64,000 nucleotides of DNA, from the NCBI RefSeq assembly GCF_004138285.1, contig NZ_SCFN01000004.1:124001-188000 (forward strand), read 5' to 3'. The first letter of the stretch is position 1. Each line of letters begins with the position of its first letter. This DNA is from Gottfriedia acidiceleris (GTDB lineage: Bacteria > Bacillota > Bacilli > Bacillales > Bacillaceae_G). The notes below the pieces were generated by a model, which worked only from the letters and a program-made list of their open reading frames with translations, searched no databases and was not told the DNA's origin. The position numbers and the translations under genes were made by a program. Positions 29,684 to 38,824 of the stretch are shown in pieces.

Positions 29684-30464
29684 TATTTTTCTCCTTCCAT
29701 TGCTCAATCTTTTCAAGAATCTCTGGTATTAATTTTTCTGTAGCTTCTTCACCTATTTTGATAACATTTTCAAGGTCAGTAAAGTTTCTAGAATTAACAT
29801 GGTCTAATTTAGGTCTTATCATAACATTAGAAGCAATTTCTCTATTTCTAACGAGCTCATGCTGCATTATTTCAATACTTTGCATAATCACGTCATAGAT
29901 AGTCGAAACTTCACCACTAACTTGAATCGGTGAAGCATCTACTCCAATAATAAAATCCGCCCCCATCTCTTTTACAACTGAAACGGGGATACGATCGATG
30001 ACTCCACCATCAACTAAAAGTCTTCCATTCCATGTTTCTGGTACAAAAATTCCTGGTATTGAAATACTCCCTCGGACTGCAGTAGCAATATCTCCTTTTT
30101 GAAATACAATTTTTTCTCCAGTTAATAAATCAGTTGCGATTACCGACACTGGCAAATCTAATTCTTCAAGCTTTCTACCAAATGATAGTACTTTTATCAA
30201 CTCTTTAACTCTATTCCCAGAAATCAAACCCATTTTTGGAACAACATAGTCAATATAGTATTTAGATTGAAATACTTTTGCAATTTTATATAGACGATCT
30301 ACATCCGCACCAGCACCGTATAAAACAGCAACTAAAGCACCTATACTACTGCCTGCAATCAAATCTATAGGAATATTATGCTTTTTTAAAACGGAAATTA
30401 CACCAACATGTGCAAATCCTCTTGCACCTCCTGAACCTAATGCTAAACCAATTTTCGGTTCCAA
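29658..30464 (-). CDS. ylbK: YlbK, patatin-like phospholipase/NTE family protein
   Basis: Putative acyl hydrolase with the Ser-Asp dyad of patatins. In 268 residues it has the oxyanion-hole motif GLALGSGGARGFAHVGV at the N-terminus, the nucleophile elbow AGSSIGALVAVLYG (about residue 38), and the D-G-G motif LLVDGGVIDRIPV (about 150). Substrate unknown. The start codon is TTG after GGAGGGGAAACAAC. It overlaps ylbL, so the two are translationally coupled. It is divergent from ylbJ. Confidence 0.93.
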   Translation of the reverse strand: MEPKIGLALGSGGARGFAHVGVISVLKKHNIPIDLIAGSSIGALVAVLYGAGADVDRLYKIAKVFQSKYYIDYVVPKMGLISGNRVKELIKVLSFGRKLEELDLPVSVIATDLLTGEKIVFQKGDIATAVRGSISIPGIFVPETWNGRLLVDGGVIDRIPVSVVKEMGADFIIGVDASPIQVSGEVSTIYDVIMQSIEIMQHELVRNREIASNVMIRPKLDHVNSRNFTDLENVIKIGEEATEKLIPEILEKIEQWKEKNSDKKDQNS

Positions 30465-30637
30465 GTTGTTTCCCCTCCAATTAAACTCTTTGGTCTAAAA
30501 TTGAATTCCAACAACGTATATTTAATTGTACAAGTTTTTTTTATACATATATTACTATCTTATTTCCTACTCGATGGTCTTACTACAATTAGACAAAAAT
30601 CTATATGTTTTTTAAGTTTATCTTTGGAGGTTTATAT

Positions 30638-31861
30638 GTGAAAAAAAATTACTTCATTACCTTACTAATTTTTTTAATACTCGTATTTCTGACATCAACA
30701 ATTATTTTGCATCCAGAGGTAGCATTTAAAGGTTCAATAAGAGGATTAAATATGTGGTGGGGAATCGTATTTCCTTCGCTCCTTCCTTTTTTCATTTTAA
30801 GTGAACTTCTAATTTGCTTTGGAATTGTTCAATTTATTGGTGTATTTTTAGAGCCAGTTATGAGACCTTTATTTAGAGTTCCGGGTGTTGGGGCATTCGT
30901 TTGGGCTATGGGGATGGCATCAGGTTTTCCTTCAGGTGCAAAACTTTCTGCAAAATTATATAAAGATGGGGAATTAACAAAATTAGAAGCGGAGCGACTT
31001 AATTCATTTACAAATTCATCTAATCCATTGTTTATTTTTGTTGCAATATCTGTTGGTTTTTTTCATAACGCAAAAGTCGGGCTCGTAATTGCCCTCAGTC
31101 ATTATTTATCTAACGCTATTGTAGGCCTCATTATGAGGTTTTATGGAAGAAACCAACCTAACTACTCTCGTAAAGAAAGAATCCATTCTAACCGCTTTAA
31201 ATACGCTTTTAAAGTTATGCATGAAAAACGATTAAGTGAGAGAAGACCGATTGGAAAAATATTAGGGGACGCAATAGCTTCTTCCGTACAGACATTATTA
31301 ATGATTGGTGGATTTATTATCGTTTTTTCTGTTCTTAATATGCTTTTAATTGAAATTGGATTTATATCTAATGTTGGAAAAATAATTGCATATTGCTTTT
31401 CAAATTTTAGGATTAATCACAATTTATCTACGCCTTTTTTATCTGGATTATTTGAAATTACTTTAGGATCTAAATTAGTCAGTGAATTAGGCAATAGTAC
31501 ATTATTGCAGCAAGTTGCATTAACTAGCTTTATTTTAGGATTTGGTGGTTTTTCAATACAAGCCCAAGTAGCAAGTATTATTTCTGAAGTGAAATTAAGT
31601 ATGAAACCTTATTTAATCGGTCGTTTATTACAATCTGGAATCGCACCTATTTTAGCAATGATCTTTTGGAAACCACTATATCTTAACCAGTTAACTTCTA
31701 ATGCTACTAATAATACTTTACCTGTTATAAAGATTTTTACAGAGAAACAGTTAAATCTCGAATCATTGATTTCAACAGGTTCATTCATAACATTAATTTC
31801 TCTCTACATTTATGTAATGATCTTAATTTATAAACTGTATACAAAAAAGTTATCTTCTTAA
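30638..31861 (+). CDS. ylbJ: YlbJ, sporulation integral membrane protein
   Basis: Polytopic membrane protein required for sporulation in B. subtilis, of the nucleoside-recognition (Gate) domain superfamily. The GTG start (VKKNYFITLLIFL, 407 residues) is preceded by TTTGGAGGTTTATAT; an ATG 11 codons upstream lacks a ribosome site. About eight hydrophobic segments are visible, with FPSLLPFFILSELLI near residue 45, MGMASGFPSGAKLSAKLY near 92, and GFGGFSIQAQVASII near 300. Substrate unknown. It is transcribed opposite to ylbK and coaD. The gene is followed by a hairpin and repeat elements. Confidence 0.93.
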   Translation: MKKNYFITLLIFLILVFLTSTIILHPEVAFKGSIRGLNMWWGIVFPSLLPFFILSELLICFGIVQFIGVFLEPVMRPLFRVPGVGAFVWAMGMASGFPSGAKLSAKLYKDGELTKLEAERLNSFTNSSNPLFIFVAISVGFFHNAKVGLVIALSHYLSNAIVGLIMRFYGRNQPNYSRKERIHSNRFKYAFKVMHEKRLSERRPIGKILGDAIASSVQTLLMIGGFIIVFSVLNMLLIEIGFISNVGKIIAYCFSNFRINHNLSTPFLSGLFEITLGSKLVSELGNSTLLQQVALTSFILGFGGFSIQAQVASIISEVKLSMKPYLIGRLLQSGIAPILAMIFWKPLYLNQLTSNATNNTLPVIKIFTEKQLNLESLISTGSFITLISLYIYVMILIYKLYTKKLSS

Positions 31862-31881
31862 ACCTTTCCGTATATAAAAAA

Positions 31882-31914
31882 AGAAACCTTAGTTTAAATT
31901 AAACTTGAGGTTTC
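31882..31914 (+). terminator. Hairpin after ylbJ, possible terminator
   Basis: GAAACCTTAGTTTAA pairs with TTAAACTTGAGGTTTC. The tail (ATTCTGTTG) is only modestly T-rich. A nearly identical hairpin overlaps the coaD stop at 32412-32449. Confidence 0.55.
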
Positions 31915-31916
31915 AT

Positions 31917-32322
31917 TCTGTTGAAAAAAGAATTTGTCAATTAAATTGTTGGATTGATCATTGATAAGTATGTTGTGTCATATTGATTTCCACTACAGGG
32001 TGCTCGCTTTCCATGGGGCGAGATTCTTGAGCCTCCTCGGCGCCGCCTGCTAAGGTCTCAGCCTTCCCGCTAATCCCATAGGAGTCGAGCACCCTTTCGT
32101 TCCAATCAAGTTCTTGATAAAAAAAGAATAATCTTAAAAACAATAGAATAGTCAATTGAACGAATGAATGACCTTTTATTAATCAAATTGTTTCTTATGA
32201 TGACGACTTACTTACACATCTTTACAAAGGTTGATCGTCAAAAAATGAGGATATTTTAATTTTTGCAAGTTAGATAAACATTTATATATCAACCAAAATC
32301 CCTTGTTTATCAATAAGATGAC
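31917..32322 (+). repeat. Interspersed AT-rich repeat X, split by an insertion
   Basis: The left part (31917-31948, CTGTTGAAAAAAGAATTTG...) and the right part (about 32187-32322, TATGATGACGACTTA ... TTTATCAATAAGAT) together match the continuous copy at 47393-47553. The middle, about 31949-32186, is foreign and is flanked by AAATTGTT on both sides, suggesting an insertion with an 8-base target duplication. This accounts for most of the 569-base gap between ylbJ and coaD; no gene is seen in it. Confidence 0.65.
31983..32109 (+). repeat. GC-rich palindromic repeat Y (MITE-like)
   Basis: A 127-base unit with inverted ends: TTGATT ... AGGGTGCTCG and CGAGCACCCT ... AATCAA. The centre (GAGCCTCCTCGGCGCC...) is far richer in G+C than its surroundings. 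Such GCTCGCTTTCC...GAGCCTCCTCG...GAGTCGAGC elements are common between genes of many Bacillaceae. A degraded copy is at 40488-40553. A 65-codon open frame here is an accident of the repeat. Confidence 0.7.
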
Positions 32323-32411
32323 AGATTAAAAAATAATAAATAGACTATTTTTCCATAGAAATTCATTTAATCTTTGTATTTTTCAATATTGACTACAATA
32401 TATTTCAACAC

Positions 32412-33497
<1,086 letters not shown>

Positions 33498-33570
33498 TTA
33501 ATTTACACCTACTATAAATTTCAATTTACGAAAATATCCTATCATAATTTCACTAAAACAAAAACATTTC

Positions 33571-33598
33571 TTTCCATATTCTCCTACTAATGTATAAA
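33571..33598 (+). promoter_or_regulatory. Candidate promoter for the structured RNA
   Basis: TTTCCA (33571-33576), 16-base spacer, TATAAA (33593-33598). Weak -35, good -10. It precedes the hairpins and terminator at 33627-33774. Confidence 0.35.
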
Positions 33599-33599
33599 A

Positions 33600-33774
33600 T
33601 CATCCACTTTGGAAATAATTAATTTTAACAACATCTCAGTTGATGTTGTTGCCAACCGCGGAGAAGACTTACGTTTCCCCATAAGTTCTTCCTCCGGTTT
33701 CTCCTCTCCCTTTGCCTTCTTTTAAGTGATTACACTTTAATAAGAGGGGCCCTGCAAATGCGGGGTTTTTTTTT
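33600..33774 (+). ncRNA. Structured leader or small RNA upstream of the DUF7147 gene
   Basis: Three structures follow in order on the plus strand: a hairpin AACAACATC/GATGTTGTT (33627-33650), a long arm-pair AACCG..GGA..AAGACTTA with TAAGTTCTT..TCCGGTT (33654-33699), and a region CCTCT...AGAGGGG enclosing AAGTG/CACTT (about 33703-33748). It ends in a strong intrinsic terminator CCCTGC-AAAT-GCGGGG plus nine T (33749-33774). The T-run fixes the strand. It lies 90 bases before a plus-strand gene and also upstream of rsmD (ylbH); Rfam lists a 'ylbH leader' RNA in this region of Bacillus, but I could not confirm identity or its strand. Confidence 0.65.
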
Positions 33775-33865
33775 ATGCTTTTATCCTGTAGAATAAATGT
33801 TGCATTTATTACCATACTTTGTTTGAAATACTCGTAAAGTTTTTACGTTTTAAGGGGGAACACTC

Positions 33866-34255
33866 ATGATCCAACGCATGATTGAAATTGGAGAAGGATA
33901 CTCAGATTTATATGAACTATTTGAAATTGCTAAATCGCAAAAAGATAGAGTTAAATTTTTACTTAAATTAACATCTGAAAATAAGGGCTCAAACTGCTGT
34001 TCTTTTGCTGTTATCTTAAGCCCTACTTCTATTGGCGAATTCCAGCCAATATATTATTGTAGAGAAGGTATTACATTAAAAAAAGATTCAGTTACAAAAC
34101 GTGAAGTGTTGTTTGAAGAATTAGCTACAACTTTAAACAAAGAAATCATCACATTACAAATTAGACACTCAAGCTCATTTCATGAAAACGATTTATTCCA
34201 CCAATATATTATCGGAATTTTACGTCTAAATCACTTAATTCCACCAATGAAATAA
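33866..34255 (+). CDS. DUF7147 family protein, function unknown
   Basis: A 129-residue soluble protein without membrane segments or an evident catalytic motif. It opens MIQRMIEIGEGYSDLYELFEI and ends HQYIIGILRLNHLIPPMK. Bacillus homologues with the same ends have been labelled 'methylthioribose kinase' in places, for which I see no support: there is no kinase motif and the protein is far too short. The start ATG follows TAAGGGGGAACACTC. A terminated structured RNA directly upstream suggests control by attenuation. Confidence 0.75.
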   Translation: MIQRMIEIGEGYSDLYELFEIAKSQKDRVKFLLKLTSENKGSNCCSFAVILSPTSIGEFQPIYYCREGITLKKDSVTKREVLFEELATTLNKEIITLQIRHSSSFHENDLFHQYIIGILRLNHLIPPMK

Positions 34256-34368
34256 CGAATAACTAGTTAAGGTAATAAGATTTACTATTTCCTAATCTTA
34301 CTCATAAAGTAAAAAGAATACCAGGGATAGTTTTTTCCTATCCCTTACCTCTCAACCATACCACAAGA

Positions 34369-34441
34369 AAAACGATTGAACGGTTTTTAATTCAGATAGG
34401 TTACTTACCCCTTCTAAATTTATTATCCATTCAATCGTTTT
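34369..34441 (-). terminator. Terminator of ylbG
   Basis: Minus strand AAAACGATTGAA pairs with TTCAATCG followed by TTTTTCTTG, across a loop of about 50 bases. It begins at the ylbG stop codon. Confidence 0.6.
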
Positions 34442-34713
34442 TAATCTACTTGATAATCATATTCCTTTGCTTCGTCTGGTTTTGCATTTTCGTACTCAGT
34501 CTTAATAAAAGGTTTATATGACAATTCAATTCGTTTTACAAAATGAAATTTTTTCAATCTCTCTATTGTTCGATCTATATCATCCATATTGCAATATAGG
34601 ACTACGTATTTCAAACGTTTAGAGACAAAGTGAATATTTCCAAATTTACGTAACATTTTTGCCTGTTTTAATGATTGTAAATAAATAATAATACCTTGTC
34701 TTTGCACGAACAT
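34441..34713 (-). CDS. ylbG: YlbG, DUF2129 family protein
   Basis: Small conserved cytosolic protein of unknown function, 90 residues. It shows the family pattern: a basic [21 protein letters not shown] start, [20 protein letters not shown], and [11 protein letters not shown]. The gene sits between rsmD (ylbH) and ylbF as in B. subtilis, but here with two extra plus-strand genes around it. Its own terminator follows. Confidence 0.9.
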   Translation of the reverse strand: MFVQRQGIIIYLQSLKQAKMLRKFGNIHFVSKRLKYVVLYCNMDDIDRTIERLKKFHFVKRIELSYKPFIKTEYENAKPDEAKEYDYQVD

Positions 34714-34813
34714 AGTTTTCTCCTTTAAAAATCCGTTAGAAATAGAATATCATATCCCAAATTTCTTTTGCAATGAAACTTTCATAAATAGTTTTTAGAA
34801 AGGATTGAAAATT

Positions 34814-35131
34814 ATGTTAGATGATGTTTGGGAGCAATTTTTTAACTGTATTTCAAATTATAAACAAATTAATCATTTTTCAAACAAACTAATTTGCGGT
34901 GCCAATTTCCTATATATTCAGACAGTTTCTCAACAGAGCGAAGAGGCGATCAAAAAACTTCTGATTGATTGCTCAAAAACCGTTACTGAACAGTTTAAAC
35001 TAATTTACCGAGTTGAATTTATTCGTAATGAAAATAATAATTTCGTATTTAAACATCGATTTTACGTTCCGAATAAAAAAATGTTTTGTTGTGGAAATAA
35101 TTGTGCTAACTGTACTAGGTTCAGAAAATGA
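34814..35131 (+). CDS. Small protein with C-terminal Cys cluster, function unknown
   Basis: I do not recognise this 105-residue protein. The start chosen is the ATG of MLDDVWEQFF, preceded by AAAGGATTGAAAATT. The body looks like a mixed alpha/beta domain, and the tail carries CCGNNCANC followed by TRFRK, four cysteines arranged as CCx3Cx2C that could bind a metal or an Fe-S cluster. It lies convergent with ylbF, whose protein also ends in a Cys-rich tail that ligates an Fe-S cluster. A functional link with RicF is only a guess. Confidence 0.6.
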   Translation: MLDDVWEQFFNCISNYKQINHFSNKLICGANFLYIQTVSQQSEEAIKKLLIDCSKTVTEQFKLIYRVEFIRNENNNFVFKHRFYVPNKKMFCCGNNCANCTRFRK

Positions 35132-35138
35132 ATTTTAT

Positions 35139-35170
35139 TAAAAAAAGACTCATTATTAAATAATGAGCCT
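35139..35170 (-). terminator. Terminator of ylbF
   Basis: Minus strand GGCTCATTATTTAATAATGAGTC followed by seven T; lies just after the ylbF stop. The plus-strand gene converges on it and may share it. Confidence 0.88.
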
Positions 35171-35184
35171 TTCAATATAATTTG

Positions 35185-35640
35185 TTACTTCGTTTTACAT
35201 CCACACTTTCCACCTGTGCCACATCCACCAGTACTACATCCTCCACCTGTATTTACGAAGAATGGATTACCCGCTGGAACTTTTACTGAAGGCGAAACAG
35301 CTTGAGCAATTAAATAGCTAGTCTCATCTAAAAGTAATTGGACTTGATCTTCCGCTTGCCTAAAAGCAGCGATTGTATCGTTTAATTGAAGCTCTCTTTT
35401 AACTTCACTCATTTTTTTACGAATTTCTTTATAATCTGGATGATATTTTCCAAATCGCTGAACATCCTCATATAAATCCTTCGTCTTCGTAAAACGGCTA
35501 ATAATTTCTTGAGCAGTTTTATCATTATTTAATGCAATATATGAAGTTCGATACTGATCTGCAACATCCGATTGCACGATCATTGAAGCAAGTTCTTCTG
35601 AGACTGTTATAAGTTGCAAGGTTTCCATTGTTGCATACAT
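35185..35640 (-). CDS. ylbF: RicF (YlbF), subunit of the RicA-RicF-RicT complex
   Basis: Helical protein of the YlbF/YmcA family. In B. subtilis it forms RicAFT with YmcA and YaaT, carries Fe-S clusters, aids RNase Y in mRNA maturation, and is needed for sporulation, competence and biofilms. The 151-residue product has the helical core (DVADQYRTSYIALNNDKTAQ ... HPDYKEIRKKMSEVKRELQ) and a C-terminal Gly/Cys tail with CSTGGCGTGGKCGCK, four cysteines that fit the known cluster-binding segment. The ATG follows GGAGGTGTAAGGAA. Confidence 0.94.
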   Translation of the reverse strand: MYATMETLQLITVSEELASMIVQSDVADQYRTSYIALNNDKTAQEIISRFTKTKDLYEDVQRFGKYHPDYKEIRKKMSEVKRELQLNDTIAAFRQAEDQVQLLLDETSYLIAQAVSPSVKVPAGNPFFVNTGGGCSTGGCGTGGKCGCKTK

Positions 35641-35701
35641 TTCCTTACACCTCCAAGTATAAACTATATCACATTTAATTCCGTAAATAAAAGAACTTGT
35701 C

Positions 35702-36274
35702 CTAAGCTTTTATATGATCAGAAATATTAAATTCATTTATCTTCCATTTACCATCTTTAAATTCAATAAAATTTGCACAAGCATTTTTTAAAGTTGTCCT
35801 AAAATTAACTTTCTCAGGATCAATCGCATGTAGAATGGCCTTAATTGTATGAGAATGTGCAACAATTACTATTCGTTTACCTTCATATTTTAGAGCAATG
35901 TCTTTTAATGCACTAAAAGCTCGATCAATTAATTCTTCATTTGTTTCCATTCCTTCTACATTATTATTATAAATGTTTTCATGATAATCGGAAACAGGTT
36001 TTCCACTAGCCTCACCAAATTCTCTTTCTAGAAATCGTGCATCCTCTAAAATTTCATCAATTTTAGAAAACTCTGCAATTGCCTGTGCAGTTTGTTTCGC
36101 CCTAACTAATGGACTTGTAATAATTGAATCCCACTTTTGATTACTTAAAAACAATGCACTATCATTCGCCTGTTGTTTACCTTTCGTATTTAAAGGAATA
36201 TCTTCTCTTCCTTGAATTATATTGTTAAAATTCCAATCAGTTTGTCCATGTCTTACTAAACAAATTTCTGTCAT
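35702..36274 (-). CDS. Histidine phosphatase family protein
   Basis: Phosphoglycerate-mutase-like phosphatase of 190 residues. It has the catalytic R-H-G motif at the N-terminus (LVRHGQTDWNFNNIIQGR), SPLVRAKQTAQAI, the acid region LEREFGEASGK, and the second His in VIVAHSHTIKAIL (about residue 140). Likely substrates are small phosphoesters; the exact one is unknown. It may be cofactor-independent GpmB/CobC-type. It lies between ylbE and ylbF on the same strand, with gaps of about 60-75 bases. Confidence 0.88.
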   Translation of the reverse strand: MTEICLVRHGQTDWNFNNIIQGREDIPLNTKGKQQANDSALFLSNQKWDSIITSPLVRAKQTAQAIAEFSKIDEILEDARFLEREFGEASGKPVSDYHENIYNNNVEGMETNEELIDRAFSALKDIALKYEGKRIVIVAHSHTIKAILHAIDPEKVNFRTTLKNACANFIEFKDGKWKINEFNISDHIKA

Positions 36275-36349
36275 AACTACTACTCCTTTTTAAAACTTGC
36301 TTTCTTCATTGTAGCAAAAAGCTATGACAGATTAAATTATTATCCTTTT

Positions 36350-36631
36350 TTAATCATCCTTTGATTCAGTATCAGAGGATTCACTACTAGTACTTTGTTG
36401 ATCCTTTAATACATGGAACATATCAATCATAAACGATGCCATTTGAACTTGATTTGACAATTTATCAACTCGTTGTGGAATAGTTTTACCAAAAAACTCA
36501 AGGGAAGCCAGTCTAAACTCATCAGTAAGCTCAGGATTTCTAGAAAGTTTACGATACCATTTTGGTTGTTGTCTTAAAAATTTTAAATAATCTTCTTCAC
36601 TCTGAAGAAATTCCAAAACATCTTTTCTCAC
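36350..36631 (-). CDS. ylbE: YlbE-like protein
   Basis: Conserved small protein of Bacillaceae, function unknown. I favour the GTG start giving VRKDVLEFLQSEEDY (93 residues), after GAGGAGATCTAAA. An ATG five codons earlier overlaps the ylbD stop. Family hallmarks are FLRQQPKWYRKLSRNP and FGKTIPQRVDKLSNQVQMASFM. The tail is Ser/Asp-rich. It is tightly coupled to ylbD. Confidence 0.85.
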   Translation of the reverse strand: MRKDVLEFLQSEEDYLKFLRQQPKWYRKLSRNPELTDEFRLASLEFFGKTIPQRVDKLSNQVQMASFMIDMFHVLKDQQSTSSESSDTESKDD

Positions 36632-36642
36632 TTTAGATCTCC

Positions 36643-37056
36643 TCAATCCTGTCTAAAATTAAATTGTTGTGACTCTGGCTTTTCTTCTCTTTGATTAGTT
36701 GAAGTAGCTGGAGATTTAAATTGTGATATAAGCTGTTGAATATTAGTTAAAGTGGAGTTTACATTTGTTAAATGGCCTTGAATTTGATCTGGATCTAAAT
36801 TTTTTACAAAAGAAATGACTTTTCCAACATAGCCTTCTTCTGATTGTTCAGTTTTGGCAGTTTTCTTTTGAGACTTTGTATTATTGTCATTTCTATATTC
36901 ATCCCACATTTCATGGTCTTCACCTTTGTAATACCAATCTTCAAAATATTGTTGCCATGTTTTTTTCCCCGATTTTACTTCCTCACGAAGTTTTGGGTGT
37001 TCCATAACGAATTGCCTAAATTGTTCGATAGATGGACGACTATTTTCATTTCCCAT
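36643..37056 (-). CDS. ylbD: YlbD, spore coat-associated protein
   Basis: A 137-residue hydrophilic protein. The conserved start SIEQFRQFVMEHPKLREEVKSGKKTW is followed by QQYFEDWYYKGEDHEMWDEY and a helical FVKNLDPDQIQGHLTNVNST segment; the C-terminus is Gln-rich and disordered. YlbD is annotated as a putative spore coat protein in Bacillus. It forms a two-gene unit with ylbE and has a terminator of ylbC upstream. Confidence 0.85.
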   Translation of the reverse strand: MGNENSRPSIEQFRQFVMEHPKLREEVKSGKKTWQQYFEDWYYKGEDHEMWDEYRNDNNTKSQKKTAKTEQSEEGYVGKVISFVKNLDPDQIQGHLTNVNSTLTNIQQLISQFKSPATSTNQREEKPESQQFNFRQD

Positions 37057-37126
37057 TCATATCACTCCAATTAAAAGCATTTACTACAAAATTATGTCTT
37101 TAGAATAATTTTGTGCTTGTATGGAA

Positions 37127-37167
37127 ATAAAAAAATCAAGCACCAACTTTCGCTTTTGCTTGATTTT
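37127..37167 (-). terminator. Terminator of ylbC
   Basis: Minus strand AAAATCAAGCA...TGCTTGATTTTTTTATTT hairpin with a long T-run, directly after the ylbC stop. Confidence 0.9.
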
Positions 37168-37171
37168 GCAA

Positions 37172-38215
37172 TTATTTTATAAAATTTTGGGTGTAATATT
37201 TATTAAAGGCTCCAACTCCAAGTGTGGTATATTCTTTTTTATACATATTTACTCTATGGCCTTTACTATTAATCCATCCATATACAGATGCTATACCATC
37301 TACATAATTAGCCGAAATATTTTCGCCAGCAATTCTGTATGGAACATTTGCATCATTTAAACGATCAGCAAGACTACCATATAAATTAGAATAGTGATCA
37401 AAATATTTATTTTGAACCATATCTTTACTATGTCCTAAAGCTACTTTAGCAGCATCAGCATTCCAATTTAAAGTATTTAAATTCATTCTTTTACGATAAA
37501 CATTCGTTAAATTAAATATCTGTCTTTCTTCTTCACGATCAACAATTGCTTCTTGAAATGTATTTAATTTTTTTGCATTTATTAAATTCCCACTATAAAT
37601 TAGCTCGTACGGTTTTTGCTTAACTAAAGTTTCTGGTGATAAATATCGAACACCTAATAAACTTCCGGTAAAACGGTCAAAATAAAGTTGGGCAAAACAA
37701 TTATTTAATGAAACAAGTGGACGTTCGTGTAAATCGGTTGTCGATAATTTAAATGTGTATTGATTACTTAATATCGAAAAAGAGACTTTATCATGCAAAG
37801 CTACATTATCCATTGTTTCTTCATAGTGGCTCCCCATTACAAATGGGGTAATATCAACTTTATTACCAGCAACAAAAATAGTTACAACTTTGCCATTTAG
37901 TACACCAAATTGAGTATACTTTGTAGCATCCTTATCATAAACAAGCCAATCATAGTCATATTGAGAAGGAACCTTTCTTGACGGTTTACCAAAGGTTTTA
38001 AAAATTTCTTGTTCACTTTTACCAATATACTGAGAAACGGCATATGTAACATTTTCAGTACTTGCATTTTCGATCATTGGCATATTCACTTCTTCTACTT
38101 TTTGATATTGTTTAAATGATGAAATATTGGTGATCCAATCTTTAATAAGTGGACTGAACATAAAAACTGTTATAAAACTTATTGTAAAAAAGAAAAGTTT
38201 TATAAGCTTTTCCAT
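37172..38215 (-). CDS. ylbC: YlbC, secreted CAP/SCP-domain protein
   Basis: The 347-residue protein has one N-terminal hydrophobic segment (about residues 6-25), consistent with a signal peptide or anchor. An extracytoplasmic middle domain with repeated IGKSEQEIFKTFGKPSRK-type elements comes next. A C-terminal CAP domain spans about residues 225-345: NLNTLNWNADAAKVALGHSKDM, YFDHYSNLYGSLADRLN, AGENISANY, GWINSKGHRVNM. The expected CAP residues His, Glu and His are all visible. Function unknown; this order (CAP protein next to ylbD) matches ylbC. Confidence 0.9.
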   Translation of the reverse strand: MEKLIKLFFFTISFITVFMFSPLIKDWITNISSFKQYQKVEEVNMPMIENASTENVTYAVSQYIGKSEQEIFKTFGKPSRKVPSQYDYDWLVYDKDATKYTQFGVLNGKVVTIFVAGNKVDITPFVMGSHYEETMDNVALHDKVSFSILSNQYTFKLSTTDLHERPLVSLNNCFAQLYFDRFTGSLLGVRYLSPETLVKQKPYELIYSGNLINAKKLNTFQEAIVDREEERQIFNLTNVYRKRMNLNTLNWNADAAKVALGHSKDMVQNKYFDHYSNLYGSLADRLNDANVPYRIAGENISANYVDGIASVYGWINSKGHRVNMYKKEYTTLGVGAFNKYYTQNFIK

Positions 38216-38391
38216 TTAGATCTTCCCTTCCCAATTGTTAACTCTATGTTTATATATCCATTGTAGCCAAATTATTCAAAAAAATATATAAATTAGTTAA
38301 AATACATTTATCAGCTTTTCATTGCTAAATATTGTCATAGATAATATTATATTAGTAGGGATTTTTTCTAAGTAATTTAGGGGGTAATAAC

Positions 38392-38763
38392 ATGAAATTT
38401 GAGAATACAAATTTAGAAAACCATGTATTAAATGTAAATTTATTAACTGAAATCATGGAAGAATTAGGCTTTGTCCTTGCTGGTCAATGGGATTACGAAA
38501 GAGTAACTTACGATTATAAATTTGAACAACGTAATGAAATCTACTACTTACGCGTTCAAGGTTTCGCAGTAGAAGGACATGTAGAGTCAAGTAAAGGTAA
38601 AATCCAATTACTAACTCCACTTTTAGGTAAATACTATTATCCTCACGGTGTAGAGTATGGAGAAGGCGAAAACTTCCCTGAAAGCATCGTTAATAAAAGT
38701 AAAGAATTACTTAAAAAAGCAGAAGAGCAAATTTCTCTAGTAAGCAAGTTCATTATTCTATAA
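38392..38763 (+). CDS. YugN-like family protein
   Basis: A 123-residue cytosolic protein. It begins MKFENTNLENHVLNVNLL and has LGFVLAGQWDYERVTYDYKFE and YYLRVQGFAVEGHVES, which fit the YugN-like family (PF08868) of Bacillus as I recall it; no function is established. The ATG follows GGGGGTAATAAC. It is alone on the plus strand between ylbC and the DUF420 gene and ends in a bidirectional terminator. Confidence 0.8.
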   Translation: MKFENTNLENHVLNVNLLTEIMEELGFVLAGQWDYERVTYDYKFEQRNEIYYLRVQGFAVEGHVESSKGKIQLLTPLLGKYYYPHGVEYGEGENFPESIVNKSKELLKKAEEQISLVSKFIIL

Positions 38764-38769
38764 TTATTA

Positions 38770-38818
38770 AAAAGAGTGAGTAAAAAGAAGTACAACTTCT
38801 TTTACTCACTCTTTTATT
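38770..38818. terminator. Bidirectional terminator between the yugN-like and DUF420 genes
   Basis: AAAAGAGTGAGTAAAAAGAAG pairs with CTTCTTTTACTCACTCTTTT with T-runs on both strands (stem arms separated by TACAA). Confidence 0.92.
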
Positions 38819-38824
38819 TTTTAC

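Noticed and set aside
31958-32155. 65-codon open frame inside the repeat cluster
   Set aside because: It coincides with repeat Y, has no ribosome site and no protein-like composition; the same repeat elsewhere lacks the frame.
34322-34346. AGGGATAG/CTATCCCT hairpin after the DUF7147 gene
   Set aside because: Stem is real but there is no T-run on either strand, so I do not call it a terminator.
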